A DNA stretch of 64,000 nucleotides from Tupaia tana (GCA_026018925.1 JAKSZU010000005.1:81114398-81178397); one strand, 5' to 3'. Shown: positions 1 to 11,589, counted from the first letter of the stretch. Program-made: numbers and translations. The notes: a model not told the origin generated them from the sequence alone.

Positions 1-184
1 TCATGCCGGGCATGTGTGCGTGCCCAAGATCCTGAGAGAAGAATGGAGGAGAAGGGATTTCGGTGTGGCCATCCCCCCTGGGGGGTGATTTCTTGCTTTC
101 TATCTCTCTGTCTCTCTCTGTCTGTCTGGCAAGCGCATGTTCCCTAAAGCAAAAACCTCTCCAAAAAAAGAAAAAAAAAAAGAA
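1..184 (+). mobile_element. tSINE-Y, 5' part cut off by window start
   Basis: The copy begins inside the element at the TCATGCCGGGC segment and runs through the TC-rich part to CCTCTCC and an A-rich tail. The tRNA-like head lies outside the window. Confidence 0.9.
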
Positions 185-222
185 ATCAGCTTATGCCTCT
201 TGTTATATAAACACCTCTTTTA

Positions 223-939
223 CTATTTACTTTTTTTTAGTTTGCTACAGGGCACATGTGCTTGCAAAAGAGTTATGGAGATAGGGAGAAATAGAAGAAA
301 AGTGAGAAATTACCCTCTAGGGGAATATCCATGCCACAATCCCTTGTCCATTTTCCTCTTGGGATTTTTGGGCATGCATGCGCACCCACCTGTGACTCTT
401 CTGTTTAACAGAGAGTCGCCTGAAGCACACATCAAAGTAAGACTCAAGACACAGATATCTGAGACAAAAAGAGTAGGGGGAGGGCATACCAGGGATGCAC
501 TTGCTAAGCCTCTCTCTCATCCTCCATATATATTAGGACAAAAGAGGAAGGAAAGTTAATTTTAGAGAAAGTTTCTTCTTAGAGGGTTAGAAAGACAAGG
601 GTGATTCCTGGGACAGGTGGTTTCAGTATGGCTAAATGACTCCAGAGACTGGACAGAACACTTCGGAAATTGAAGAACACACATTCATCAGATCACACAC
701 CAATTTAATGGCCTTCTGACACTTTTGAGCAGAAAGGCAAGAGGTCAGGCATTTTCACAATTTTCCCTGTACTAATTCATTCAGAGTTCATAAATTCAAG
801 GTGTTCTAGAAAGATGGCATTTTTGCAGTTTCCTAAACACCCACTGGGCCACTTTTCAAGCTACTGGGACCAGAACTGCAAGCACGCACTTGGCTATGTG
901 AGAACCAGACACCTTAACCTCTACACCAACTGCTGGCCC
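223..939 (-). mobile_element. tSINE-O interrupted by a solo-LTR-like insert
   Basis: The tail half is at about 231-390 and the tRNA-like head at about 846-939. The two halves join into one element if 391-839 is removed. Direct repeats AAACACCTCTTT at 209-220 and 940-951 flank the whole and read as its TSD. Confidence 0.75.
391..839. mobile_element. Probable solo LTR inside a SINE
   Basis: This 449-bp insert begins TGTGACTC and ends CCTAAACA, the TG...CA ends usual for retroviral LTRs. It splits a tSINE-O. The flanks are CCCACC (385-390) and CCCACT (840-845), a likely 5-6 bp TSD, which would fit a class II or class III element. I see no internal proviral genes and do not recognise the family. 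Orientation is uncertain; an ATTAAA on the minus strand could be a polyadenylation signal. It is younger than the SINE that carries it. Confidence 0.55.
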
Positions 940-951
940 AAACACCTCTTT

Positions 952-2526
952 CACTTGTAATCCATTAATTTTGGTAGTAATATATATACATTTGTTTATT
1001 CGTTCATTCATTTATTTATTTAAGAATCTCATTATCTCAGACACTTTCTGATACTTTAAAAATATTAACTGATCTAGTCCTCTTTAGAGTATTTAGATAA
1101 AGAGAAAACCTCAACTACACCTCTGATTAGTGGTGTATATTGTGATTTGATATTTCAATTAAGAAAATTACCCATTAGATGTGAAACTGGCCTCCTTGAT
1201 AAAATAGTTATTGATGTTGCTTTTTGTTTTTCAGGAATAATGTTGTAATTATTGCTTACTACCCCTTTTATCATTTCCTTGCTAATGTGATTGTATTGAT
1301 TTCATGAGATATGAGGTAATTTTGAATAATAAGAATTATCATTCTTGGAATGGAGGGTTGAGTCTTTTATGTCAATATAATGACACTAGCAATGTATTTT
1401 TTGTGTTAGCACATACTACACGTACACTAATTTATATTTTAAATCAAGCCAATCAACTATATTATTTATGTCGTAGTAAAAAAAGGAAGATTTAGAAATG
1501 TTTACTAAGATCTCAAAAGTTAAACCCTTTGAGTTATAGAACTTATATATAAATCAAGATTTATAGATTTTTAATTCTATCTCATGAGTATAAATTTTGA
1601 AATGTCAATGCATTGAAATAGACTTGGAATTTTCATTCAATTGATAATATGGAAAGAAGCAGGAATGATGAATGAATTCAAATATTTAGAAATTTATCAA
1701 ATACCTCTAAGTTATGCATGCATCAAGGAACAAAACTCAAGAGGACTTTAAAATATTTCAAAATGAAAATTAGTCAAAATACAACTATTAAGGAAAATAC
1801 AATTAAAAATAAAATATTTTACCAACCCAAAAAACTTTTTCATGAAAGTAAAAGAAAAAGAAAACAGTGGTACTGCTGAGTACTAATCCATAATATAATG
1901 CACCTCACAGGTAATCTGCTAAAGGCTGTATAAATAAATAAATCTTAGTCTTTTATATAGTCAAAAATTACATGTATTTTCTCAAGATCAACAATAACCA
2001 ACCCTCAAAAAGAGGGCTTGACAGCATGTGCTGTCACATGTATTTACTGTAAATTTAACCAGTAATTAGGATGATCATCTGTTAATTGGCTTTATCAAAA
2101 GGAAGAGTAAACACAGGTCTTTATGACAGAAGATAGCTTTGTAATTTGGAACAACGTGCTGTGGAAGATAGGGCACTATCTGTTATATTCCTTAATCATA
2201 ACATTTCAAAGAAATGTCTCCCCAGTCCTTGAGAAAGACATTCCTGGTTCATAAAACACTTAGGGGTTCATTTAACTTTTATAAAGTTTTACATACATTT
2301 CAAAGAAACAACAAATTTACTAAAGGAAAGTTGCTTTCCTTATTTTACAGTAATTAATACTTTTTCTTGGATTGTTTTGCTCTCACACAACAAACCAGAA
2401 ATACGGGAAGCAACTATGATAAACCAGGTCTTAGAGGAACTTTTATCGTTTTAAATTCTTATACTAGAAAAGAAAGAAAATATGCGACAAATATAATATA
2501 AAATCTGTTTTAATAGCTAAGGAATG
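952..2526. other. AT-rich intergenic stretch, no recognisable element
   Basis: No open frame of note, no SINE consensus and no L1 similarity that I can see. The only low-complexity part is a short ATTT-rich patch near 1000-1020. Confidence 0.5.
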
Positions 2527-2544
2527 GAAAGCAAATTGACCTCA

Positions 2545-3168
2545 GCACATATACTCTATGGAATACTATTTAGCCATAAAAAAACAAGACCCTGGCATTT
2601 GATAGAAAGTGGTCGAATATGGAAGATTTATTACTAAGTGAAGCAAGCCAGGCTATGAAAGAAAGATATTGTATGTCTCAACTTAATATATACTGACTAC
2701 CCACACTTTATGGTAGAGATTGAAATACTGGAGGGCATAGAAGAAGTAAAAATAGTTATGGATGCTGAAAGAATGGAACCTGGGTTGTGGGGGAGGAGTA
2801 GGGAAGAGAATAAAGAGTGATAGCATGAGAATAAATAGAAAGGCATGACATCTGTGGGACACAGAAATGATTTATTACCTGTTGATGATAACATGTATAG
2901 TATTCTCAACTGGGCTGGTTTGAGAAGTATTTCATGTTGGGTAAATTCTCTTTACATGCCAAATGATATATAGTGATTAAATTATAAAAGATAATAAATA
3001 ATAATAATTACTATTATTATTATCTGAAAAAAAGAAAAGCTATTTGATGATGATATGGATAGGAATGTCTGTCTCAGCTGTTATACATGGTAATCATGCT
3101 GGAAAAAGAAATGTTATACACTGTAAAGATATACGTGATAAAATGTAATATAAATTTTTTTTAAAAAA
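2545..3168 (+). mobile_element. 5'-truncated L1, 3' end, with intact TSD
   Basis: It starts within the end of the ORF2 region (GGAATACTATTTAGCCATAA) and runs through the 3' UTR to an A-rich tail. An 18-bp direct repeat with one mismatch flanks it (GAAAGCAAATTGACCTCA at 2527-2544, GAAAGCAAATTGAACTCA at 3169-3186). It is homologous on the opposite strand to 63.2-64.0 kb and to 34.8-35.4 kb. The clean TSD points to a fairly recent, 5'-truncated, target-primed insertion. Confidence 0.88.
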
Positions 3169-3186
3169 GAAAGCAAATTGAACTCA

Positions 3187-3386
3187 AGGTAAGAGATATA
3201 AAAAGTAAAATTAAGAGGGGAAATTATAGATATAGAAAGCAGACAAACCATAGGAGAAACTTATAAAACAAAACGTTGACACTTTTGCGCTGACCAAAAA
3301 AACTTGAGAAGCCCCTAGTCAGGCAGATTATTTTAAAAAGGAAAGAGAAAATAAAGCTATAATTACAGATCCTATACATAGTAAAA

Positions 3387-3388
<2 letters not shown>
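3187..3388. other. Unassigned intergenic sequence
   Basis: A-rich, no recognisable element. Confidence 0.4.

Positions 3389-3422
<34 letters not shown>
3389..3422. repeat. (TA)n microsatellite
   Basis: An uninterrupted TA run of about 16 units, followed by AT-rich imperfect repeats to about 3485. Confidence 0.95.
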
Positions 3423-3423
<1 letters not shown>

Positions 3424-3491
3424 ATATATGGATAAAATATGTAAACATACATGTATGTAGACATATATGTGTTTGTATATATGTGGGTGTA

Positions 3492-3725
3492 TATGATCAC
3501 ATGATCGAGCATTGCCCTAACTGCAATACGTTCTGAGAAATTCATCTTCTGGTCAATATGCAAACATCATAATGTTTACATAAACCTAGATTGTATAGCC
3601 TACTACACATCTGGTTTATATGGTGTATGTATATTACAGGGTATAGCCTATTCTGAGACCACCATCATATATGCAGCCTGTTATTGCCCAGACGTATAGT
3701 GGTTATACAGATCATGAATGCATAT
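3492..3725 (+). repeat. Old mammalian interspersed repeat, family not named
   Basis: Phrases such as ACGTTCTGAGAAATTCATC, AACCTAGATTGTATAGCC and GACCACCATCATATATGCAG match a repeat I know from other eutherian genomes. I cannot recall its library name. The copy is diverged and internally shortened. Confidence 0.45.
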
Positions 3726-3903
3726 GTATGCATATGTAAACATTACAGCAAACTAAAGAAATTACATTAAATGAATAAATCATGAAAAAATAGAACTTAT
3801 CAGAATGTACCCAAGATAAAATATTAAAAAGATAACTAGTCTTGTATCTATTGAAAGATTAAATTGATTTTTAAAAGTGTTTAACTTAAAACTTCAGAAC
3901 TTT

Positions 3904-4170
3904 AGGGCTAGCAGATGGAGAAGTGGTTAAGCACTGGATTCTCACACAGTCAACAACAATTTCAGTCTTGTGGATTGGCAACTTGAAAATCATGTCAGGC
4001 ACGTGTGCATGAATGCCCAAAATCCCGAGAAGAGAAAGGAGAGGAAGGGATTGCAGCAGGATATTCCCAGTGGGGAGTGATATCTCACTTTCCCTCTTTA
4101 TGTCTCTTTCTGTCTTTCTCCAGCAAGTGCATGCATTCTACAGCAAAAACTTAAAAGAAAACAAAAGAGA
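3904..4170 (+). mobile_element. tSINE-O
   Basis: Full-length but diverged: head GGGCTAGCAGATGG, middle GGCACGTGTGCATG, TC-rich segment and an A-rich tail. The box-B region is degraded. Confidence 0.8.
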
Positions 4171-4429
4171 GGGAGAAACTTGTCAACATCAATACTACCA
4201 AGTTTTAAAATGTAGAGGAGGAATAAATAATTTTCAACTAATTTTCTAAGGAAAAAAATATTGTTTTAGTATATTCTGGAAAATTACTGGAAAAAAATCA
4301 ATTATAGAACCTCTCAGTAGGTTAAGAATAGAGAGGAGCTTCCTTAGTAAAGAGCCCTTGTGGGGGTTAGGGGGACTGCCTTAACCCTATGTTCACAAAT
4401 CTCCCACCCTTGAATAATGAGATTGAATT
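4171..4429. other. Unassigned intergenic sequence
   Basis: No recognisable element. Confidence 0.4.
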
Positions 4430-4735
4430 TTATTTTGATTTCTATTTTTAAATTGAGACATAATAACTGGGCATATTTCTAGAAATATGCTGTGATGTTT
4501 CAATACATGTACATAATATGTAATGATCAAATTAGAGCAATTAATATGCATAACCTCAACTAATTTGAAATATAGAATATAATATTGATAACTATAGTCA
4601 CTCTACTGTAAAATAGAACAGTGGAAGTTGTTCCTCCTATCTAATGTATGCATTGAACAACTTCTTCCCTTCTCTCTCCTGCACTTCCCAGTCTCCAACC
4701 ACCAACTATCTAATTCTATAATATTAGCTGTTTTA
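4430..4735 (+). mobile_element. Old L1 (L1M-type) 3' UTR fragment
   Basis: Segments TTTCAATACATGTACATAA, TAATGATCAAATTAGAGCAA and AACTATAGTCACTCTACTGT follow the order seen in older mammalian L1 3' UTRs. It is heavily diverged and has no tail. Confidence 0.65.
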
Positions 4736-4890
4736 GATGGATAAATGGGTAAAGAATATGTGGCCCATGTATACAACAAACTACTGTTCACCCATAGAAA
4801 AGATTAAAATCCTGTCATATTCAACAGTATGGATGGGCCTATAGATCATTATATTAAGTACCATGAGTCAGGCATGAAGATTGATTCTTG
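4736..4890 (+). mobile_element. Old L1, ORF2 3'-end fragment
   Basis: GGATAAATGGGTAAAGAATA, TGTGGCCCATGTATAC and AACAGTATGGATGGGCC correspond to the last part of L1 ORF2. In a normal L1 this part precedes the 3' UTR, but here it follows a 3' UTR piece. I therefore read it as a second fragment rather than a continuation. Confidence 0.55.
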
Positions 4891-5114
4891 TTAAGTGTCT
4901 TCACAGACTCCTTCATTGACTATTGATTTCAGTGCTTTCTGGTTACAATACCCTCTGGGAGGATCTTGTCCACCATAGTCTTTGACTGCATTTGAAATGG
5001 AGCTCTACAACTTTCATAGTCCACTTCCTAGAAGATTTTTCTTAAAGCCAAATAATCCACTCTGTTTTTTGAGTAGTGATGCCTGATTTTATGTATATAA
5101 ATGTGAACTCATCA

Positions 5115-5222
5115 GAGGAAACAAAGAAAGAAGAATGAGAGAAGGTGAAAAATCATCCCCTCCCCCAGTGGGGATAGCCGTACTACCATCCTCTCTTCTC
5201 CATTTTACTCTCCAGATTTTTG

Positions 5223-5260
<38 letters not shown>

Positions 5261-5358
5261 TTATGTCCAGTGTGATTTTCAAGCTGCTGAACCCAAGACT
5301 CAAACAATAGTTGGCCATGTGGGAGTCCACTGCCTTAACCATCACACGAGCTTCTGGA
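5115..5358 (-). mobile_element. tSINE-O with an internal CA microsatellite
   Basis: The antisense head is at 5280-5358 (GTTGGCCATGTGGGAGTCCA) and the TC-rich part at 5115-5215. The normally short GCGTGTGCGTGC region is replaced by a CA run. Confidence 0.8.
5224..5258. repeat. (CA)n microsatellite
   Basis: About 17 units, inside the SINE at the position of its CpG/TpG-rich segment. Confidence 0.95.
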
Positions 5359-5567
5359 ACTGCTGGGTTATCTTTTAATTTAGAAAATGCCACCAAAATT
5401 GCCACTAAGCAGGGAGGAACTGAAGATTTCTGAAGGCATATTTATAGTAGCTACTATAAGGATTTCGGGAGAACACTGCTCTCACACAAATACATATTTC
5501 TCTCAAAATCAAGTTTCTACATAAAGATCTGCAAAGATTATTTATCTACTCTCAAAAAGAATTTCAT

Positions 5568-5852
5568 GGGACCAGCAGTTAGTGTAATGGCTATGCTGCT
5601 GGACTCCCATGTAGTCGACCGTGGTTCGAGTCCTGGCCCTGGTGGCTTAAACTCATGCTGGGCGCATATGCGTGCATGCCCAAGATCTTGAGAGGAGAAT
5701 GGAGAAGGGATTGCAGCGTGGCCATCTCCACTGGGGGGTAATTTCTCACTTTCTTTCTCTCTGTCTCTCTCACTTTCTCTCTCTCTGTCTCTCTCTGTCT
5801 TTCTGGCGAACACATGCACCCTATAGAAAAACCTCTCTAAAAAAAAAAAAGA
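5568..5852 (+). mobile_element. tSINE-Y
   Basis: Full length. GGGACCAGCAGTTAGTGTAA head, GTGGTTCGAGTCCTGG box-B region, an extended TC-rich tract, then CCTCTCT and an A tail. Confidence 0.93.
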
Positions 5853-6013
5853 CTATAAAAAAAGCATTTCATTTTGCTATTTCTAACAAAATCAAATATG
5901 TCGCTCTATTTTACATGCAACATAAAAAGTTGTGTTACATTTTTATATATATTTAGAAATTTAACATTTATTTAAATGTAAATAAATTTTATCTAGATAT
6001 TATAAATAAATAT

Positions 6014-6508
6014 TTTTTTTTGGAGAGGTTTTTTTGCTATAGAACGTGTGTGCTCACCAGAAAGACAGAGAGAGACAGAGAGATAGAAAGCAAGAAATCA
6101 CCTCCCAGGGGGTATGGCAATGCCGCAGTCCCTTCTCCTCCATTCTCCTCTAGGGATCTTGGGCACGCACGCACAAATGCCTGGTGTGTTTTTTTTTTTT
6201 TTTTTTTTTCTTTTTTTGGAGAGGTTTTTTTGCTATAGGGTGCGTGCGCTCGCCAGACAGACAGAAAGAGACCTTAGAGACAGAAAGCAAGAAATCACCC
6301 CTGAGGTGGCATGGTCACGCCACAATCCCTTCTCCTCCATTCTCCTCTCGGGATCTTGGGCATGCACGCACATGCGCCCAGCATGAGTTTAAGCCACCAG
6401 GTCCAGGACTCAAACCACGGTCGAGTTAATCCACCAGGTCAGGGACTCGAATCGCAGTTGACTACATGGGAATCCAGAGACATAGCCATTATGCTAACCG
6501 CTGGTCTC
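6014..6508 (-). mobile_element. Outer tSINE-Y of a nested pair
   Basis: The tail half is at 6014-6187 and the head at about 6432-6508. They read continuously once the inner SINE is removed. TSD ATAAATAAATAT is exact at 6002-6013 and 6509-6520. Confidence 0.88.
6188..6431 (-). mobile_element. Inner tSINE-Y, head truncated, inserted in another tSINE-Y
   Basis: A long T run (antisense poly-A) abuts GCCTGGTGTG of the outer copy. The inner copy ends near its box-B region (CACGGTCGAG) and lacks the tRNA-like start. This is why the box-B half appears twice in a row. Confidence 0.82.
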
Positions 6509-6540
6509 ATAAATAAATATCTTGATAAAGGACGCATATG

Positions 6541-6804
6541 GGGACCAACAGTTAGCATAATGGCTATGTCGCTGGACTCCTATGTAGTCAACTGTGGTTT
6601 GCGTCCTGGACCCGGCGGCTTAAGCTCATGCCGGGTGCGTGTGCGTGTGTGCCCAAGATCCCAAGAGAAGAATGGAGAAGAAGGGATTGCTGCGTGGCCA
6701 TTACCCCTGGGTGATTTCTCACTTTCTGTCTCTCTGTCTCTCTCTGTCTTTCTGGCGAGCACAAGTGCCCTATAGCAAAAACCTCTGGAAAACAAAAAAG
6801 TAAA
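6541..6804 (+). mobile_element. tSINE-Y with TSD
   Basis: Full length. Flanked by AAAGGACGCATATG (6527-6540) and AAAGGACACATATG (6805-6818). It lies only 20 bp from the antisense nested pair. Confidence 0.93.
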
Positions 6805-6919
6805 AAAGGACACATATGAGTGGGTTAGAAAATGTTTATGGAAAATGCATACTATGAAAAAATTATGTATGCATTGATTTCTCCAAAAATATGATTTTAT
6901 ACTTCAATTCCATCTTTCT

Positions 6920-7110
6920 TTTTTAAAAATTATTTTATTTAACTGTATTTATTTAATTTATTTTTTTTTAATTTGACCAGAGAGAGACAGAGTGAGAGTG
7001 AGAAAGAGAAGGAAAGTGAGAAAGCAAGACTCCAGGTCCAGGACTCAAACTGTGGTCTGTCATGTAGGAGTCTAGTGCCCTTAACCACCACTCCACCTGC
7101 TGGTCCCTTT
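6920..7110 (-). mobile_element. tSINE-S with exact TSD
   Basis: Short form: an antisense AATTTGACCAGAGAGAGACA junction next to the box-B half. TSD AATTCCATCTTTCT is exact at 6906-6919 and 7111-7124. Confidence 0.92.
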
Positions 7111-7124
7111 AATTCCATCTTTCT

Positions 7125-8349
7125 ATGAACTTTTTGAAGCACTCTTGCTTAGTTCTAATATTAAAATATCTAATAAATGTAAATTTGAAATTCGTTATAT
7201 TAGTACTTTTTATGAGACCAAATACACAAATGTACAAGTACAATGGCCAGACCATACATAAAAATAAGACTCGTACGCACAAAATTCTGTCCTGCAGTCT
7301 GCATCCCAGAAACTCAAACCACAATCTCTTTAGCGATGTTTTACTTAGTCTAAAATGGTCAGAACTTATTAACTTCCAATTTTCCTCATTTTTGTCCCCA
7401 TTCTCACTCCCATCTTCAGTTGGGTACCAATCAGAGAAAGACAAATATAGTAAATACCTTTAGACAATCATATAGTATGCTCCACTTCTATTATCCTGCC
7501 TATACCTTCCCTATGCCAGCACCTGTAATCAACATACCTAAAGTTGTCCCTCTTTTTTTGTAGTTGTTTTTCTTACATACCTCTCATTTTGCCCCCCAGA
7601 CAACTTTAAGTCTCAGTCATGTACAAGTGATGGTCTATGACTCTGTCTCATGACAAGTTCTGCCTTCGCTTGTTCTCATTTGGATATTCTTCATTTATTT
7701 CTGCATATCTCCAGTGGAGGAAAATTTCCAACCTCAGCTTTACCTGGTAAGTATGAGTTTTAATGAACCAGTTAATTTATTTTCTATGAAAATCAAGCAT
7801 ATTAAAATGATGGGAACAAAATAATATAATCAAATCAGTCAATCAGACATGTTTATGAGATTAGTGCAGGATGACTGGAATTCTTTATAATGATTTGTAG
7901 ATTTACCCAAATTAGCAGAAAATTCATTTCAATATTAATTATCTATTCAATTAACTCAACATTAACTTATTTAGATGGGCAGAAACATCATTTCAACATT
8001 TATTTTATTCATATTGAATACAATGAATGAAAATTCTAAAACTAGTTTGTCAAAATAAGTTTGTAATAGCATAAAAAAGTTTTAAATTTGTATTTTATTG
8101 CAAATGGCATTTACTTCTTTGTATTTGCAAAGGTACCATCTACTGAATTCCAACATATATTTAATAGACATTTGTCTTTGTTTCTTCTTTGGCTTACTAA
8201 GTATGCACATTAGTCTTGCCTTCAGAAGGAGTCATAAACTTAGGTATTTGATAGAAATATCGCTTAAAGGAGTTTATGGACCACAAATAAGACATTCTGT
8301 GATGAAAAAAATTCTACCTGTTTAAAGAAGCCAAAGGAAAAGGTAGATT
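7125..8349. other. Intergenic, no recognisable element
   Basis: Open frames of about 110 codons occur on both strands at 7109-7463. Neither shows a known domain and they overlap antiparallel, so I treat both as chance. No repeat family recognised. Confidence 0.45.
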
Positions 8350-8623
8350 AGGTCCAACAGTTGAGGAAAAGAATTCAGATCTGAGCTATCTCATTGGCAT
8401 GATAGTGAGGACAGCCAGATCCCACATGAAAGACTGTGCTGGTCCAGTCCCAGACTGATAGCCTGAGAAACACACTAGCATGTGCATTCCCAAAATCCAG
8501 AAAGGAGGGAGAAATAAGAAAGGAACACAGAGTGACTATTCACTGTGGGATATGCTTTCAGCTCTCTTCTTCTTTGTCTCTCTCTGGAGAGGGCACATAC
8601 CCTCTATCAAAAAAAAAAAAAAA
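8350..8623 (+). mobile_element. Highly diverged tSINE-O
   Basis: Only landmarks survive: AGGTCCAACAGTTGAGG, GCATGTGCATTCCCAAAATC, a TC-rich patch and CCCTCTATC plus poly-A. Extra sequence lies in the head region. Confidence 0.6.
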
Positions 8624-9979
8624 CCAATCCAGGACAAGTGTGCTATTATAGTAGGAAGAAGGTATGAATTACAGAGCAAAACTAGGTTGGGAAAATTTCA
8701 GTTCATCTAAGGTTAATGGCAAAATATAAGGTTAAAGTCAGAAATCATCTATTAGATGTACTATTATAGTCAGTTTTTTTGAGACTTCCATTCCATATGA
8801 AGTTGATTTTCAAAATGATTTCAAGTTTCTCCAATGTCATGATTTTTTAGTCTGAATGACATTTTTATGGTCTTCTTTCCAGTTGATTTGAGATAACTGA
8901 TTTTAGAATTACTCAATACCTTAGTTTACCAAGCCAACTTTTTAACTCAAACTATGTTCTTTGTTTAAAACGTCTTCCTCATTAATTCATGTATTTGAAA
9001 TGGCATTCCTTAAGTTCAATAAAGACTGATGGAGCAACTTTATATGACTATGAAATTAACACACTCCTTCTTCACTTATAGGAAAGAAAAAAAAAAAAAA
9101 AAAACCTTTTCCTAAAGCCTTTGGAGGAGTATTTGATTTTAAATAAGCAGCTGATTTTCTTAAATTAACTAGCTTTTCTGAAGGATAGTCAAATAAGGTG
9201 ATTAAGAAACTTTGGGGGATTCAGCCTTCATAGCTTAGTTCATTAAACAGCCAAAAGCCTTTGTAGAATACAATAACTCTAAACAAAAAATATGTCTCAT
9301 AATGTGAGTGTGTTTTATCCAGAGGAGTGCAGATTTTCCCAAGGGATCATGTTGAATTAGTCAGCTAGGTAAGTGAAAGAATGCTTAGGACAAGGAAATA
9401 GTGAGTTTTTATAGTGAATTACAGCTCATTAATGTCCTTGAAACTATAGTCAATATGACTATTGTTTTATATTCATTTGTATATAAAAAAATACTTTGTT
9501 CCCATACCAGCGTGATCACAAAAGAAGGTCACCTTAACAATCACAGAGGACATTTGTCAGTCATTTATGGTGTCCTGTCACCTACTCTCTGGAAAATTGT
9601 GTTCTAATAAAATCCCTGCCCTGCTGCTCTTGCAGTATTCTAGATCTTTTCTGTGTCTTTCCTAAGTTTTCTATAATTCTCTTGGTACTCCATGACAGCT
9701 TTATTTTATCTTTAGTAATTCAGGCTTGCTTGGATAAAATATTAAGTCATTGTCAATGAAACTTTAGGAAGTTTCCAGACAAATCCCACTGCAGAAACAT
9801 ATATTTCTGCTGATGCCTGCCTGGAAGATAAAGTAAAGCCTGACTACTGGTCTACTTCATGTGGAGGCTGCTATTTTCAGTGTTTCCATTGCTGGTGATT
9901 GAGCTTCTTTTACTTTCAATGCCACGAACAATGACCACTTGGACATTTCTATATGCTCCTAAATTGAAACATTGTTTAA
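8624..9979. other. Repeat-poor AT-rich intergenic stretch
   Basis: Contains an A run near 9088-9103. Nothing else recognised. The 9110-9360 part is compositionally even and could be conserved non-coding sequence, but I cannot test that. Confidence 0.4.
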
Positions 9980-9989
9980 ATTTTAAATG

Positions 9990-10218
9990 GGGGCCAGCAG
10001 ATGGCATGGTAAAGGCGCTGGATTCCCACATGGCCAACCATAGCTTGAGTCCTGGACCTAGAGACTTGAAAATTACACTGGATGCATGTGTGCCCAAAAT
10101 TCCAGATGAAGAATGAAAGAGAAAGTATTGTGGTGTGGTCATATCTCCAAAGGGTGATTTTTCACTCTCTTTCACTGTCTCTAGCTTTACCTATGGCACA
10201 ATACATCTTTAAAAATGG
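9990..10218 (+). mobile_element. tSINE-O
   Basis: GGGGCCAGCAGATGGCATGG head and a TC-rich 3' half that stops short of the usual tail. TSD TTTTAAATG at 9981-9989, matched near 10220-10229. Confidence 0.82.
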
Positions 10219-10799
10219 TTTTTAAATGAGTGGTATATAATTTTATTATTGATTGACAAGGATTTATTCTCTAGTCTGGATATAAGAACTTCATTTCTTA
10301 TATATGTTAAAAGTGCTTCTCCTCTCTTTGCCTTGCTATTCAAGTATTTGTTTCTTATTTTTAATTAAAAAGTTGGATTTTTTTAATGTAGGTAACTAAC
10401 CAGCTTTTCTCTTAATATTTCTAAGTGTTAATTTAAAATCTTTCCCTACCCTAAGTTTTTGAAAATATTGCCTGATCTGTAACATTTATTAGGTTATCTT
10501 TCCTATTTAGGAATACAACAATAACAATGAAAGGAAGTTTTTATGAATATTGTGAGGTAGATGTGGTAAGATTTTATATTTTAATATATGGCTAGAAAAT
10601 CAACCCACCACTATTTAAAGTAAAAAGACTTTTCCTTAGTATTTTACAATAGTACCTTTGTATTAAATGAAGTTGGTCTCTTTTGGAACTTGCTATCCTG
10701 ATCTGTGAGTCGTCTTGCCTATCCTTTAACAAATAAAACAGAGCACTGCACTAATGCCTTTTTATAGCAATTCATTATATCTAGTGCAGATAAAATAAA

Positions 10800-11440
10800 A
10801 ATGTTCATATCTTTCCATTTATTGAGATTGTCTTTAACTAAAACAACATATTTCTTATAAATATTTTTACATTAATTCTTAGGTGTTTGATGCCTTTATT
10901 TTATTATAAATTATTTACTTAAAAATATTCAACCTCATTTAATATAAATATAATAGATTTTACATGTTGCAATTGCATATTGATTTTTATTAATCTTGCA
11001 TCCAAAGACATTGTTAAATATATTAATCCTGATGACTTACTTCCATATACTTTTGATATGGTTCATACACAATTATGTCACCTATGAATAATTAAAATTG
11101 GATTTCTTTATTTTGAATTTTAATAAAATTTAATAGATTTATCTTGTTTAGTGGCTAAAACTTCAATACACTATTGAATGAATGTAGTGAAAATTAATCA
11201 TCTTTTCTCATTTCTGATCTCAAAAAGAGTTACACATTTCAGAATAAGAATATTTATTATAGATTTTCTATTAATATTTTTATTTAAATATTTTATTTGA
11301 ATTTCCACACTAATAAAGCTAAAATTTTAATCACAAATGAATGTTGAGAATTCTCAAATGCCTTATCTGTAATACTTAAGATACTGCTATTGTTTGTTAT
11401 CTTTCCTCGTTTATAAATACAGTAAAATTACCTAGAATTT
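10800..11440 (-). mobile_element. Ancient L1 ORF2 fragment
   Basis: Read in reverse, segments match the reverse-transcriptase region of L1 ORF2. On the plus strand the landmarks are CATTAATTCTTAGGTGTTTG, ATTAATCTTGCATCC, and ATTTATCTTGTTTAGTGGC followed by ACTATTGAATGAATGTAG, in the order seen in antisense L1. It is very diverged with no usable frame. Similar sequence may extend down to about 10640. Confidence 0.6.
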
Positions 11441-11589
11441 TTGGACTTTTCATTCAAGAGCACAAACTCTAGATATATGACTCAATATCTCAATATAATA
11501 GTCACATATGTAACTGGTATGCAGATTTAGAAGAACTAAACTGAACTCCTATATCACCTGATGCCTCATTCCAATGACTAAACAAACTA

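Noticed and set aside
3490-3725. DNA transposon with terminal inverted repeats
   Set aside because: The sequence is familiar as a mammalian repeat, but I see no inverted termini, so I left the class open.
6311-6775. 154-codon open frame, plus strand
   Set aside because: Runs across the nested SINE pair and the next SINE.
7109-7463. Antiparallel frames of 111 and 112 codons
   Set aside because: No recognisable domain, no splice or promoter context, and each is the shadow of the other.
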